Below, one piece after another: positions 10,710 through 22,215 of a stretch of DNA of 36,785 bases. Source of the DNA: Welwitschia mirabilis (lineage: Eukaryota > Gnetophyta > Gnetopsida > Welwitschiales); NCBI GenBank assembly GCA_051453625.1, contig JBOZIK010000001.1:19633337-19670121 (forward strand), read 5' to 3'. The notes beneath the pieces were generated by a model. It saw only the letters and a list, made by a program, of their open reading frames with translations, made no database searches and had not been told where the DNA came from. Each line of letters begins with the position of its first letter. Within the stretch, counting starts at the first letter, position 1. The position numbers were made by a program, and so were the translations under genes.

Positions 10710-11010
10710 AGGATAATCTCCAACATATAACCTAAATGTTTAGATAAAATTTTATAAGAAACATTAATTAAAGTAATTAATCTCTTATTGGAAATAGAAT
10801 TTAGATCATCTAATTTTTATGAAACATGGATAGTATCCTAATTTAGCTTTATAACCAAGATACCTTTATGTGAGGCTTCCTTAAGAACCCTAAGATAGTC
10901 TTTTCCACTAATATCATAATGGTTTTTATAAAATTATATGAAAAAATTCATTCATCTTTAAAGCCTTACAATTATCCATTTCAAAGAGCTCTTCTTTTAC
11001 CTCATCTTTA
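10710..11010 (-). pseudogene. LINE-2 reverse transcriptase N-terminal blocks
   Basis: Minus-strand reading gives DEVKEELFEMDNCKALKMNE, the LINE RT block whose consensus is (E)IxxALFxMxxxKAPGPDGF. It is followed by DYLRVLKEASHKGIL and, after TAG and TAA stops, by LITLINVSYKILSKHLG, the conserved R-P-I-(S/T)-L-x-N-V-x-Y-K-I-x-S-K block. Spacing between blocks is right for RT fingers. At least one frameshift and two stops kill the frame. Confidence 0.82.
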
Positions 11011-12029
11011 TAATAACGTTCTCTAAAATTTAATGATAGACCTCTAAAATTTTAAAGAAATGATGTTAGAATTTTGGTTAAAGAGATCCTAACATAAATT
11101 ATCTAATTAAAAATTTATTAAGATTTTTAACCAAGTATTGGATAATGAATTATGGATCAAAGTATACACTACCATTAATTTAAGTTTATCTAATTGATAA
11201 GAATAAAAATTCTCTTAAGAAACTTAAAAAATTATTTATAATTGATGTTTTAAATGTTAAGCTAAGAAAAATTTTCTCTTAATACTAGTGCTTTTAATAA
11301 GAATAAGTTTCCTAGGAATTTAAATAATTCTTAGTTTCTAAAAATTGTTTATAGAGATAATGAATAAAAGGATATTGTTTTATGGTAATAAAAAATAATG
11401 ACATGTGATATTGGGTCTTTGAATAAACATCTCATGCTTTAACAACCATTTTTTTAGTAGCATGTTTAGACTAATTTTAGATATGATAGGTAGTATGGAA
11501 TAATCATGCAATCCATCCATAATTACCACTTGAGTGAGGCTCTACATTTAGTAAAATTGCAATATAATTTTTCTTGATTTATAATCATATGCATTTTTAT
11601 ACAATCTAAAGAACAAAAAATAATTTATCTAAAGTTAATTTACTAAAAAAAACAATTATCTAATAATAATAAATCATTATAGATTCTAATAAAAACATTT
11701 TAATTAATGAAAGGACAAAATAAGTCTATTAAGGTGTTAAAGAGTACAATCAAGTCCTATTCAAAATTTTCACCAAGTATTAAAAATCCTTTAAAAGAAG
11801 ACTAATATTTCTAAAGATAATAAATAATGAGAAACTACTCTTTAATGAAGATTAGATGTTATTTTTTTAAGAAATGCATACAAAAAGAAGAGCTTTAAAT
11901 CTTATTAAAGAAATTTTCAATCATACTAAAATCTCCATTAAGAATCTAAGGCACATTTAAAAAAGAGTATCTTAAGTCTATTACAAGGTATCTCTTTTAA
12001 AAGCTTTATTCGAAGAATAAGTGAAGTAG

Positions 12030-12291
12030 ATTTTAAAAACTTCATAAGGGTGAGAAAGAAGCATGTAGCTACATTCATTCTAATAATCATGCTTATTTTG
12101 AGCTACTTTTGTATCAAATGTAATAGTATTTTTAATAAATAAATTTCAAAAAATATTATATCTTCTTTAAATATTTTAAATTCTTATAATAATATAAAAT
12201 CATAAAATGGAAAACATTGTTCAATAAGATCTTCAATTCTTTTATAAAGGCTATCTATAAGCCCTCTAAAATTTTAATAATATATAACCAT
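12030..12291 (-). pseudogene. LINE-2 endonuclease N-terminus
   Basis: ATG at 12291-12289 opens MVIYY, a stop at the Trp position, then NFRGLIDSLYKRIEDLIEQ and FILL-stop-EFKIFKED. This is the N-terminal pattern of plant LINE AP endonucleases (W-N-x-R-G-L, then I-L-L-Q-E-x-K, where Glu binds the metal). The stop before EFK sits where Gln is expected. The rest of the domain is too decayed to follow. Confidence 0.75.
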
Positions 12292-13700
12292 AAAGACATG
12301 TAAGATGTAGTCTTTGCCCTATTAGATAGATTAATGATTAAATTGTAATTAAGGTTCATATGATTCTTGTAGTTTTCTATTAAAATTTAGATTTGATTTA
12401 AAAGTTTCAATATTGTTATTTAAGGTTTCTATTACAAGAGAAGTGATTTTTTTAAAAAAACTTATTTTTACTTAAATGTCCATTAGGATTGAGTCATGTA
12501 TATGTTTCCATTATTTTAAAGTCTCTTACACTTGATTGCTTATTATTTTTTAGAGTGATACCTAAAATAGAAGTATATGCATTTCTAGAACTAGAGAAAC
12601 ATTTTTCTTCCCTAATTAAAGAATATTAAATAGTTTTATTTTTTGATGTTATATGATTTTTATGATCAAATGAATTATTTTAACCAAGAGAAACTATAGA
12701 TTAAAATGATTTTGAGATTTGTTTTTGTAAAGTGTATGAGTAAAATTTTTAAATTATAAAAGAGGATAATGGTTAATTAAATGGCCTTTTTCATGGTAAT
12801 ATTTGTAGGAATTTAAAAGATTAAAATAAATAACCTATTACTAATGGGTAATAAAACTATCTTTAAGGATTAGACTTTCATTTTTAGTCATTTAATTTAT
12901 ATCTATATCAATGAAATACTTAATATTATTTTCAAGATAAAAGGAAAAGTATTGAACATCAATAAGAAATCCTTGGAGATTACAATCTTAGACTCAAATT
13001 TCTTAAAAAAAAAAAAAAGAAAAATCTAGTAGTATTATAAAATAAGAAAGATAATAACATTTCAAACCATTACTATTAAAAATTGATTTCCATTGTTAAA
13101 CTACTAAGAGAACATAATGATAAACAAAAATATGCAATAAAATAGCTTGATCTGTCATATAGGTTTTATTAAACTCAACTAGTAATAAAATCTAAACAAA
13201 ATATTCTACATTTGAGGCTGTGGTATTATAAGATAATAAAAAAAATTGATATACTACAAAAAAGATATTAATCTTAGGAGAAAACCCAATATTGTAAGAA
13301 ATTGTATCTTAAGGAAAGATGAACGACATGTTTCTCAAATAGATTACTAGATAAACTAAATTCAAAAACCATACCTACTATTCTACCTTTAAAGTAACAT
13401 GTTGAACATTCTTAGAAATTATATTGAATAGTATTTGTAGTAGTTGATTTACCATTACAAAAAAAATAGATTACTATTAAGTTTAAAGCCCTTAAATATT
13501 ATGTGTTTATAGATATAAAAGATCCTCTCTAATTTACATTATTAACTCTTTACTCCTTATAGGATAATAAAAGATCTAGATCTGATTCCATCTAATATTA
13601 ATCCACTGAATCTACTATCTTATTTATATTCTATTATTCTTCCATCATTTTCTTTAATTGTAAAATTATTTCAAAATGTTTTCAACTATTATACTGATAT

Positions 13701-15076
13701 TTTATTATTGTAATATCACTATTTCACTTATTCCTCATATTTTTCATAGTTTATTTTCACTTGATCTATCATTAAATAAGAATGAGGATCTTAGAGGTTT
13801 GAAACAACTTCATTTCATGTTCTTCGATTAGCTTATAGGGAATTTAGATTAAGAATTAATCTTTAAGAATTTAGATTATCTAATATTATTATGATTTTAT
13901 TTTTTCCATGCCTTGTATCATTGTAAAAAGTACGAGTTTTAGATATCATCCTAGGATACAAATCTTTGCAAAGCCAAACCAAACTTTTACTAATATTTCT
14001 AAGACTCCTATTTGAAGTATATCTCTAGTATTATTTTTTAAAAGGATAATATAAAGGAATGAAAACAATAAATATTGTAGAAAATCAATTCTGTAACCAT
14101 TATTAAGAGATTAAGTATTACAAGAGAATAAAAGAGAAAGAGTATTATAAACCAATGAATTGAGATAAAAATGAGGAATAGCCCTTAACATCTAGCATAA
14201 CCATAATAATATTAATAAAAATCTTAATGAACATATTATTTTTCTAAATAATTTCAAAGGAACCATGTTAAGCACCCATTAAAGCTCAAGCATGGTGACA
14301 TAACCATATTTATCATATGAGTGTTGGTGAAGAGTCTAAGTTATCTTAGCTTTTATAACTCATTTAATAAGCATGAAGAGAATAATATTATTATAAAAAA
14401 CATCAAATGACATCAATTATGGACCAAGACTAGCACATAGAGAATTACTCACTTATATAAATAAAAGATTATCATATTTCAATCTACATCAAGTATTTCA
14501 AGTATGAAAAACATGTAAACTTGTAGGTTGAATAAATTATAGCCTTTAGTAATAGAATAAAGTCAACATACAATAAATATTCAAGCCAATGCTTGAAACG
14601 TCATGTTAGTCTTAAGGGATAGCTCATCTCTCAAGAAACCCTTAAAAAGAAGACATGCTAAATGTTCTCCTCAAGAATTTAAAAATCATCCAAAAGTTTA
14701 GTAGCCCTAAAAGTGAGGTCAAGGAACATTTTATACATTAAAAATTAGGGTTAGGATTAGGGATATAGAAAGTTACATAATTTTAAAGAACTTCTGATTA
14801 GTTCACTAATAGCCCAAACAATATTGAAATTTGTCATAGAGCCTAAAACATAAGAATAAGAATAAAAAACCTTAGATAACTAATACCATTATTAGGTTCA
14901 ACTAGTGCTACTATATTTCTAGTGAATGAGCCTATCAGATTTGGCTTTTGCTCCTTTAGCCTATTGTAAATTTAGAAAATCAAATAGGAAAATTAAAATA
15001 TTAATATTCTTTAAATTTAAAAGCATAGATCAAGACAAATGCATAAAATCATAAAAAAGTTAAACTTGGCTATGCT
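13701..15076. other. AT-rich gene-free stretch
   Basis: No recognisable coding region on either strand. Probably the upstream remains of LINE-2 and other old repeats. Confidence 0.5.
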
Positions 15077-15426
15077 AAATTGGCCTTAATTATTTGAGAT
15101 AAATATCAATTTTTATATATTACCACATCTTCTAACCAGCCTTTTTCTAGTCTATGAGAAAAAATGTATGAAAATTTCATAGCATGAAAAAGGTACAAGT
15201 TGATAGCATTCAAGTGTTAAGAAAATGTAATGGAAAAAATAAGAAAAGTGTTTAACTAATTTTAAGGATTATTTCACTTGAATAAGATTTATAAAATATG
15301 AAAAGACAAAAAATTCTAAGTGAGATTTCTACTCTTCTGACCAAATCAAATTTAGTCCTCAAAGTTTTAATAATGTATAAAATGAAACACATATGAGTCC
15401 CAAAATTGGGAAAAAAACTTAAGAAT
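15077..15426. repeat. Gap-flanking duplicate, left copy
   Basis: Matches 15527-15875 at about 90 percent identity by eye. It ends with aaaaaacttaagaat exactly at the N run, while the right copy reaches the same string at 15875 and runs on. Confidence 0.88.
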
Positions 15427-15526
15427 NNNNNNNNNNNNNNNNNNNNNNNNNNNNNNNNNNNNNNNNNNNNNNNNNNNNNNNNNNNNNNNNNNNNNNNNNN
15501 NNNNNNNNNNNNNNNNNNNNNNNNNN
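15427..15526. other. Assembly gap, 100 N
   Basis: 100 undetermined bases between two similar copies of one 350-bp sequence. Confidence 0.98.
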
Positions 15527-15875
15527 ATATTGGCCTTAAATTATTTTAGATAAATATCACTTTTTATATATTACCACATCTCCTAACCAGCCTTTTTCTA
15601 GTCTCTTAGGAACAATGTATGAAATTTTATAACATGTAAAAGGCACGAGTTAAAAGCATTCAAGTGTTAAGCAAATGTAATGGAAAAAATAAGAAAAGTG
15701 TTTGACCAATTTTAAGGATGATTTCACTTGAATAAAATTTATAAAATATGAAAATACAAAAAATTCTAAGTGAGATTTCTACTGTTCTGACCAAATCAAA
15801 CTTAGTCCTCAAAGTTTTAATAACGTAAAAAATGAAACACATATGAGAATCAAATTGGGAAAAAAACTTAAGAAT
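15527..15875. repeat. Gap-flanking duplicate, right copy
   Basis: Second copy of 15077-15426, starting within a few bases of the matching point. A minus-strand open frame of 72 codons lies inside, with no known domain; I do not call it a gene. Confidence 0.88.
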
Positions 15876-16296
15876 CAAATGGTAATATAGAGAAAGATCA
15901 TTTTATTAGAGCTAGAAAATCATTACATCAAATGAGAGTGCATGAAATATGAAACAAAAAGTGCAAAATAGTACAAACCACTTCTAAATATAAATGGAAG
16001 GAGAATACAAACTAAAGTAAAAGAGATATGCTAATTGATGAAGCATCTATGGGAGATGATCCATTCAAGCTTCTTATTAAGTTCATTCTAATTTTTAGAT
16101 ATGGCATTTTACTTCTTAGAAATATTTTTCATCTTGTTCGAAAGCTCTCTTATCCATGTTTTTAAGATCATGGCACATGCTTTGTTTCACGTAAGGTGGA
16201 AAAGAATGTTAAGGAAGACAGGTAGAAGGAGGAGAAGAATGAGAGGAGAAGTAGGTACATAATATGATTTTATAATAGGATCCTTATCCTTTTTCC

Positions 16297-16317
16297 AAGT
16301 AATAGGAGAAGAATAAG
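16297..16317. repeat. 21-bp exact gap overlap, left
   Basis: The 21 bases before the N run are repeated exactly at 16418-16438 just after it. Confidence 0.95.
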
Positions 16318-16417
16318 NNNNNNNNNNNNNNNNNNNNNNNNNNNNNNNNNNNNNNNNNNNNNNNNNNNNNNNNNNNNNNNNNNNNNNNNNNNNNNNNNNN
16401 NNNNNNNNNNNNNNNNN
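16318..16417. other. Assembly gap, 100 N
   Basis: 100 undetermined bases between identical 21-bp ends, so the true gap may be zero. Confidence 0.98.
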
Positions 16418-16438
16418 AAGTAATAGGAGAAGAATAAG
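16418..16438. repeat. 21-bp exact gap overlap, right
   Basis: Exact copy of 16297-16317. Confidence 0.95.
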
Positions 16439-17000
16439 AAAAAGAAGGGGATTTATAATGAAGTTAAGAATGTGCTTCTTGTTATTTTGCTTAAGGTTTC
16501 ACTTAATTGTTATATAGGTTCTATCCCAATTATCAAATTCAAGGGTTTTAGATAAGGCATTGTAAAGGAAAAAAAACATGAGACACAAGAGAGGTAAGCT
16601 ACTTTTATGACTTACATGATTGAGTATAGTTTTAGAAATGCATTTGGGCATGTTAAAAGGTTTGCTCTCTTGGATAATACTAATCATGTTCAAATCACTA
16701 CTATATGCATCCATTACATGAGAGGTAAGCAAAATATTATGATGGACAAATCTAAAGAGGGCTGATTGGTATTTGTAAAAATATTTATAAAGTAAAACAC
16801 CTTTTGTATTAGAATAATATTCAACATTTAAGACTCCATAATAATAATTAAGGATTTATTAAGAAAAAATGTAACTTATCATTATGGGTTACTCCAAAAA
16901 TACTTTTTAAATTCCTTAACATAACAAAAAAAGAAGTGCTACAAATAGAAGAATGAATTAATCAAGGATCCTTCTCATCTAAAGTTTCATTTCTATAGAA

Positions 17001-18749
17001 TTTAAGTACCTTCTTGTAAAAATAATAAGTTCTTTCTTCCTTTAAAAGGTAATGCTAATGATAAGACTCAATTTTTACCACATAATAGGGTGCATAAAGA
17101 GAAAGAAAAGAGTAGAAAATGGCATCTTCAATGAAGGATTACTATATTCCAATCATGATATCTTACAATTACAACAATGAAGAATAGGAAATTAGAAATA
17201 CTATAATAGAAGAGAAATAGATGAGGAAGATATAATTAGTAATAAAAAATCAAAGCAAAAGGTCAGTAAACATGAAAGTTAATTTTTATAAGCAAACTTT
17301 TCTTACCAATAAGCCAAAACGATGGATGGTAGAAATTAAAAGAGGTGTATGATATGACAATGGTTGACAATGCTAGTGGACTTAGGCAGTGGTGCAAGTT
17401 CTCTTGTATGGATAGATACCAGCTCATAAAAATGGGAAATGTTAGTTGCAGAGATCACAAAAAAACTAATGATGAAGTGTGTTGGATACTTTAAAATTGG
17501 GTTTATATATAAACATTATGAAACATTAATCATTAGATCTTTGGGTTTCATTGACTATGGATATTAGTTCAGCTTGGATTGAGTCTTGAATAAAGAGGTC
17601 ATATCATAAGAAACACAAGTATGCTTTCTCATAAAGGAAAATATGAGGTTTTATAACATGGAATGTAAATAAAAAATGGTAAATGTAGTAAATAATAACG
17701 AGAATGATGAAATCATGCATCTTGTGAATAAAAAAGATTAATGAAATCTATATAATTACTTATTTTTTATATTATTACTTAATTTGATGGATCTATTGCT
17801 AAAATAAAGTAGTGTATTCATAAGTTAATTTAAAATGTTTAAGAATAGTAAAAAGAATTTCAAGTTTTAATTTGTTATAGAAAGCATGATAAAAGATATC
17901 CCAAATCCCACACTAATTTCATTTGTTTTTATTATAATTTTATGAATGACTACTCTAAGAATTTGATCATATTGATCATTTAGTATTTTGGAACTTTCTT
18001 CTAATAGATTTAACATGTTATTCATGATAACTTCAGTGCTTCATTACCAACAAGCATCTATAGCTTTGATATAGTTGAATGTGTTATAACTAAATCATTA
18101 GAGTTGTATTTCTAGTACGTGTCTATATCCCTAATGTAGGGAAATAAATCTAAAAATAATGATTTAAAAATAAAGTGATTAAAATTTAAAAAAAATTGTA
18201 AGAATTATTTTACAAGCATAAGAGTATCATTGTTTCATTAGCCTAATAGATAAATAATCTCAATCATTTGAAATTCTTAAAGTAAAGTGATAACCTAAAA
18301 GTAAAAGAACCACATTTTTCCTTAGGATTTTCCATATTGAAGAGCTCAAATGACTACAAACATTAATAAAGAACTTGAAAATAAAGATAACTTTCTCTTA
18401 AAGAGTAAGAAATTATAGGATCTCCACTAAAACTTTAAAAATACAATGATTAATTTATTATTAAATTTTTGAAAGAGACCATTAACAAGGAGTATTGAGT
18501 CTAATGAGCTCATAATAGAATGGAAGAGGTGGATGACATGGTTTTAGGTAATGAAGCAATGAACATTAATTTTTAATTGGTGATAATTTTTTTTTTAATT
18601 TTCTATGTGGAAGACTCCATTTGGTAGCACTTATTTTATCATGTATGGCTCTCACCATTAAAAAATTAAATTTTTAAGAAATAAGTGTAATATTTTATTA
18701 TATAATAAAAAGAAATCTCCTTCCTAAAAGGTTTTCCTAAGGGTGTATT
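17001..18749 (-). other. Spacer of Gypsy relic A
   Basis: No readable protein. It is still alignable by eye with 33800-35470 of relic B (for example 17930-18110 with 34600-34800), which shows that it belongs to the same element. Confidence 0.55.
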
Positions 18750-19620
18750 AATCATGGAACTTTTTCATTTTCTCTTTGTTGATTATCATATTTTCACATG
18801 CATTATTTTCAAGCTTATGTAATTCATTAACTTGAATTGTTATCTACTTTGCTATCAGATTAAGGTTTAGATTCATGTGTTTGATGGCCTAATAAACCTT
18901 TTGTTCAAATTTTATAAGAAGATAATAAGCTTTACCATAAACTAGCCTAAAGTTAACATTCCTAGTAAGGTTTTATATGTAGTTTTATAAGCCCACAAAA
19001 TGTCATTCAGCTTGTAATATCAATCTCTTCTAGTTGAACTTTCTAATTTTTGTAAAATGTTCTTGATTTTCTTATTTTTAACCTTAACTTATCCACTAGT
19101 TTGGAAATGCTAACGAGTGGTAACTTTGTGAGTAATCCCTTATTTAGCAGGAATCTTGTTGAAGATCACATTGTAAAAATGAAATACATCATTACTAATT
19201 AGGACTTTTAGAAAATCAAATCTAGCTAAAATATGCCTCTTAAATAATTTTGCTATTATTTAGGAATTATCAGTATTACATACACAAGATTCTACTCATT
19301 TGATGACATAGTTATCAGAAACTACAATGTATTGGTATTTATTGAAAGGAGGATAAGAACGTTAGAAATAAAATTCTTATACATTAAATGATTCAATGAT
19401 AAGAATGAAATTAGTAGCATCATATGTCTACTAATAGGAATTCCAAGTTTCTCATAATTCTCACAAGATTAACAATAAATATAAGAATCTTTAAAAAAGA
19501 ATGGATACTAGAGTCCACATTGAAAAATTGTGGTGGAAATTTTGCTAGTAAAACAATGACCACCACAAGCCTTAGAATGACAAAGCTTAAGACTGTCATC
19601 AATTGCACATTGTAAAATAC
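18750..19620 (-). pseudogene. Integrase of Gypsy relic A
   Basis: The minus strand reads DDSLKLCHSKACGGHCFTSK then IFQCGLY near 19440-19612, matching the H2C2 zinc-binding start of Gypsy integrase (H-x-x-x-x-G-G-H-x-G...G-F-Y-W-P). Further down, near 18960-19080, KLNDILWAYKTTYKT matches the K-L-D-D-A-L-W-A-Y-R-T-A-(F/Y)-K-T-P-I block that follows the catalytic core. Trp of G-x-Y-W-P is lost. Frameshifts and stops throughout. Confidence 0.85.
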
Positions 19621-20065
19621 ATTATTAAATGGTTTGATTAGGACAATATTGAAAAGATAAGGATCATCCTAGAAGAAGTACTTGACTTAGGAATTTATTG
19701 CTATCATTACAAGTCTAATGCCAAAGGATACATTTGAAGACTAATTAATTAGCAATGTAGCATATTATGTAGTTTATGAGATGAAAAACATATGTTCACT
19801 AGTGAAAGAGTCATTAATAGGATCTAAATCATATAAAATGTTTTAAGGGGTAATCCTTGAAAGATGGTAAAAAACTACATTGTCAAAATCCTTTTTGTTT
19901 TTTATTTCCAAATTAAAATTCTTACAAGAGTAGAACCCATCTAATCAACCTAAACTTAGAAAATTTATTAGAAAAAGTATATCTAAGGGCTGAATAATTG
20001 GTGTGAACTATAACCTTAAAACCAAAAATATATTGGCTAAATTTCTATAAATTCAAAATTACTTA

Positions 20066-20382
20066 AATAAGNNNNNNNNNNTATAGTTAAGTTAGTTTTT
20101 ATTTAATGTTTAACCAATATAATAAATCAGAATAGGTTTTTTCTCAACTCTTTAATCTAATATTACACCCATGAAACAATCACTAGTAGTACATATGATT
20201 TCAATAAGCAGTTTATAATCATGTGATTAAATGATTAGTGTTGTACTAAGCTTTTCTTAAAGCCTATTAAAGGCTCATTAAGAATTGGATGTTCAATTGA
20301 AAGAAGCAATTTTACTAAGGTTACAAAGAGGTTTGGAGATTTTGATAAAGTTGTGAATGAACCTACTATAGTATCTTGCAAG
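20066..20382. repeat. Gap-flanking duplicate, left copy
   Basis: About 93 percent identical by eye to 20483-20829. Begins aataag, is broken by a 10-N run, and ends tatcttgcaag at the next N run, exactly the string where the right copy carries on. Confidence 0.9.
20072..20081. other. Assembly gap, 10 N
   Basis: Ten undetermined bases. In the right copy the corresponding stretch is about 17-20 bases long. Confidence 0.98.
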
Positions 20383-20482
20383 NNNNNNNNNNNNNNNNNN
20401 NNNNNNNNNNNNNNNNNNNNNNNNNNNNNNNNNNNNNNNNNNNNNNNNNNNNNNNNNNNNNNNNNNNNNNNNNNNNNNNNNN
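20383..20482. other. Assembly gap, 100 N
   Basis: 100 undetermined bases flanked by a 320-350 bp near-identical duplicate. Confidence 0.98.
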
Positions 20483-20829
20483 AATAAGTTTCCTTTTAGT
20501 GATAATATAGTAAAGTTAGTTTTTATTTAATGTTTAACCAGAGTTTTTATTTAATGTTTAAGCAGTATAATAAATCAGTATAGGTTTTTTCTCAACTCTT
20601 TGATCTAATATTACATCCATGAAACAATCACTAGCAGTACACATGATTTCAATAGCAGTCTATAATCATGTGATTAAATGATTGATGTTGTACTAAGATT
20701 TTCTTAAAGCCTATCAAAGGCTCATTAAGAATTGGATGTCCAATTGAAAGAAGCGATTTTACTAAGGTTATAAAGAGGTTTGGAGATTTTGATAAAGTTG
20801 TGAATGAACCTACTATAGTATCTTGCAAG
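20483..20829. repeat. Gap-flanking duplicate, right copy
   Basis: Second copy of 20066-20382, starting at the N edge with the same aataag. It also holds a private 24-bp tandem duplication, 20518-20541 and 20542-20565, with one mismatch. Confidence 0.9.
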
Positions 20830-21085
20830 TTCAAGAAAAGGTTAAATGTCTTTTAATTTTTAAGAAATAGGAAAATGGATAACCAGTGAGACTTTAATAG
20901 GATCCATTCGAAAATATTCTTAAGAAATGATATGTCCTAAAATTATTTCTTTGTTAATCATGATATGGAATTACTTCCAATTTAGAATAAGGCACCTTTT
21001 AATGCATCTCAATAGAACAATTTCAAGGTTATAAAGACAACGATTGAAAGATGTCTCATAAATGGAAAAATCATTCATAAAGATC
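20640..21085 (-). pseudogene. Reverse transcriptase C-terminal half, Gypsy relic A
   Basis: The minus strand reads FMNDFSIYETSFNRCLYNLE, then IILGHIIS and GHPILNEPLIGFKKI. This matches the Athila-type RT block F-M-D-D-F-S-V-Y-G-x-S-F-x-x-C-L-x-N-L, the G-I-V-L-G-H-x-(I/V)-S turn and the start of the RNase H side. The second Asp-box residue is Asn (FMND instead of FMDD), so catalysis would be lost even without the stops. The N-terminal half of the RT is absent at the Copia junction. Confidence 0.85.
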
Positions 21086-21099
21086 TATTTACATTTCTT

Positions 21100-21815
21100 G
21101 TCCTCCTTGGTATCGATAATTTATTCTTCCTTTACTTCTTTTATTTATTCCTCCTCTAGCATGCTTATTTCTAGCTAATAATGCATTATCATTTGAGCTA
21201 TCACATATTTTCAAGTCCTTCAATGTCTTCAATTGAGCAACTAACTCATACATAGCTTAGATATTGAGATCTATGATTTGATGAATGATGATCATGCATT
21301 ACCTATATCTATGGTTATTATAGAATACTTGAATCAACTTATCAATCTTTTGCCTCACACTCAATCCATAAAAATATTCAAAATTTAGTAAAGTTGCATA
21401 CATTCTATCAAGAAAATAATTAAGTGATTTACCTCTTTCAATATGAAGATCATCAAATTCCTTTCTATAATGCATTTATTTTTTTTTTTCTATTTTGAAC
21501 TATGCCTTTGAATTCTAATTGAAGTTGATCCCAACACTCCTTTGAAGTTCCTTGGATAATGACTCTTACTCCAATCACTTCTAATACTGAATTGCATATT
21601 ATCATTTTTAATAATGCATTTGACTTTGGTTGAAGTCATATTTCCTCTTCTGTTCTCTATTCAGTAATTTAAATTTGGAGGAGAGAAAAATCCATTTTCT
21701 ACCACATTCCAACATTCATTAATTTTTAATAAGGACTTCATCAAGTGTAAATAATATAAAAAAAATCTTAAGATCCATTAAAAATTATAGAGCATTGGAG
21801 AATTTCCTTAGCCAT
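21100..21815 (-). pseudogene. Copia gag remnant (UBN2 type)
   Basis: ATG at 21815-21813 opens MAKEILQCSIIFNGS. Later come TSKECWDQLQLEFKG and, after a frame problem near an A run (about 21480), RKEFDDLHIERGKSLNYFLD and MYATLL. These match UBN2-type gag (T-S-K-E-A-W-D-x-L-x-x-x-(F/Y)-x-G, then L-R-x-E-(F/L)-x-x-L-x-M). The usual CCHC zinc knuckle at the C-terminus is missing. Gag forms the particle of the retrotransposon; this copy is dead. Confidence 0.75.
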
Positions 21816-21902
21816 GACTTTAAAACTAAATTTAACTAAACTTGCTTTTACTAAAGAAATATAAGTAAAGCTAGATTCTAAAGTTATCTATCAATCTTTT
21901 GT

Positions 21903-21914
21903 TATGTGATACCA
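21903..21914 (-). promoter_or_regulatory. Primer binding site, initiator tRNA-Met type
   Basis: The minus strand reads tggtatcacata; the first eight bases match tggtatcagagc, the complement of the plant initiator tRNA-Met 3' end used by Copia elements. It lies about 90 bases upstream of the gag ATG and next to the presumed LTR end. Confidence 0.65.
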
Positions 21915-21949
21915 CTTTATTAGTAGAAGCTTAATGAACCTTTATGTTT

Positions 21950-22215
21950 TTCTTGTTTGAACTAAAAACATCTTTAAAGGCTCAAGATGTCTCTAATATG
22001 CATAGGCATCTTTGATGTGCTAGTCGTCTTTACTGAATTTAGTTTGTTGAAAGAAGACATCTTTGATGTCTTGGAGATGTCCTTGAGGACTATAAATGTC
22101 TTTGGTGTTGAAGACATCTATCCCAAAGCTTGATGTGTCTATATTTAAGCTTGAAAGACATCTATGATTTGTAAAAGACATCTATTTCAAGGATTAAAGA
22201 CATCTATGATATAAA
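21950..22215. repeat. Cluster of AGACATCT / AGATGTCT motifs in the Copia LTR
   Basis: About ten copies of agacatct or its reverse complement, exact or with one change, lie within 265 bp, mostly spaced 15-45 bases. At 22055-22071 two copies in opposite orientation make a perfect 7-bp stem with a 3-base loop (agacatc ttt gatgtct). Such clusters within LTRs may be enhancer arrays. Confidence 0.7.

Larger units (their letters stand above)
10400..13700 (-). mobile_element. Old degenerate LINE relic (LINE-2)
   Basis: A second LINE on the minus strand, far more decayed and AT-rich than the first and of a different lineage by its motifs. ORF2 starts near 12291 with an endonuclease and runs to an RT at 11010-10710. 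Above it, at about 13360-13410, a frame reads ECSTCYFKG, which may be the remains of an ORF1 zinc knuckle. Outer limits are guesses. The RT catalytic YADD block was not found, so the 3' part is either lost or unreadable. Confidence 0.7.
16180..17000 (-). pseudogene. Downstream ORF remnant of Gypsy relic A
   Basis: A minus-strand frame at 16499-16732 includes NMISIIQESKPFNMPKCISK and HKSSLPLLCLM. It is homologous to the block at 33170-33440 in relic B. The pattern (a helical block ending in x-S-L-P-x-x) resembles plant transposon proteins with an S-L-P-Y-G motif. In Athila elements an extra ORF sits after integrase, which fits this position. Function unknown. Confidence 0.5.
15890..21085 (-). 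mobile_element. Athila-like Ty3/Gypsy relic A
   Basis: Read on the minus strand: RT end and RNase H region (21085-19650), integrase (19620-18750), a long decayed spacer, then a gag-like or env-position ORF remnant (about 17000-16180). The order RT, RNase H, integrase is that of Ty3/Gypsy, and the RT/integrase wording is closest to the Athila group. A colinear sister copy lies at 32590-36785. The gag, protease and first half of the RT are missing: at about 21085 the sequence switches to Copia gag. No LTRs were recognised. Three N gaps fall inside. Confidence 0.82.

Noticed and set aside
15660-15878. Minus-strand 72-codon frame in the gap-flanking duplicate
   Set aside because: Low-complexity Phe/Ile/Leu composition expected from AT-rich DNA; no conserved motif.
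19420-19615. Overlapping 62- and 63-codon frames on both strands
   Set aside because: Both overlap the decayed Gypsy integrase. The minus-strand one is not in the integrase frame throughout, and the plus-strand one is antisense.
21950-22215. CRISPR-like array from the repeated octamers
   Set aside because: Repeats are 8 bases, in both orientations, with irregular spacing, in a plant LTR.
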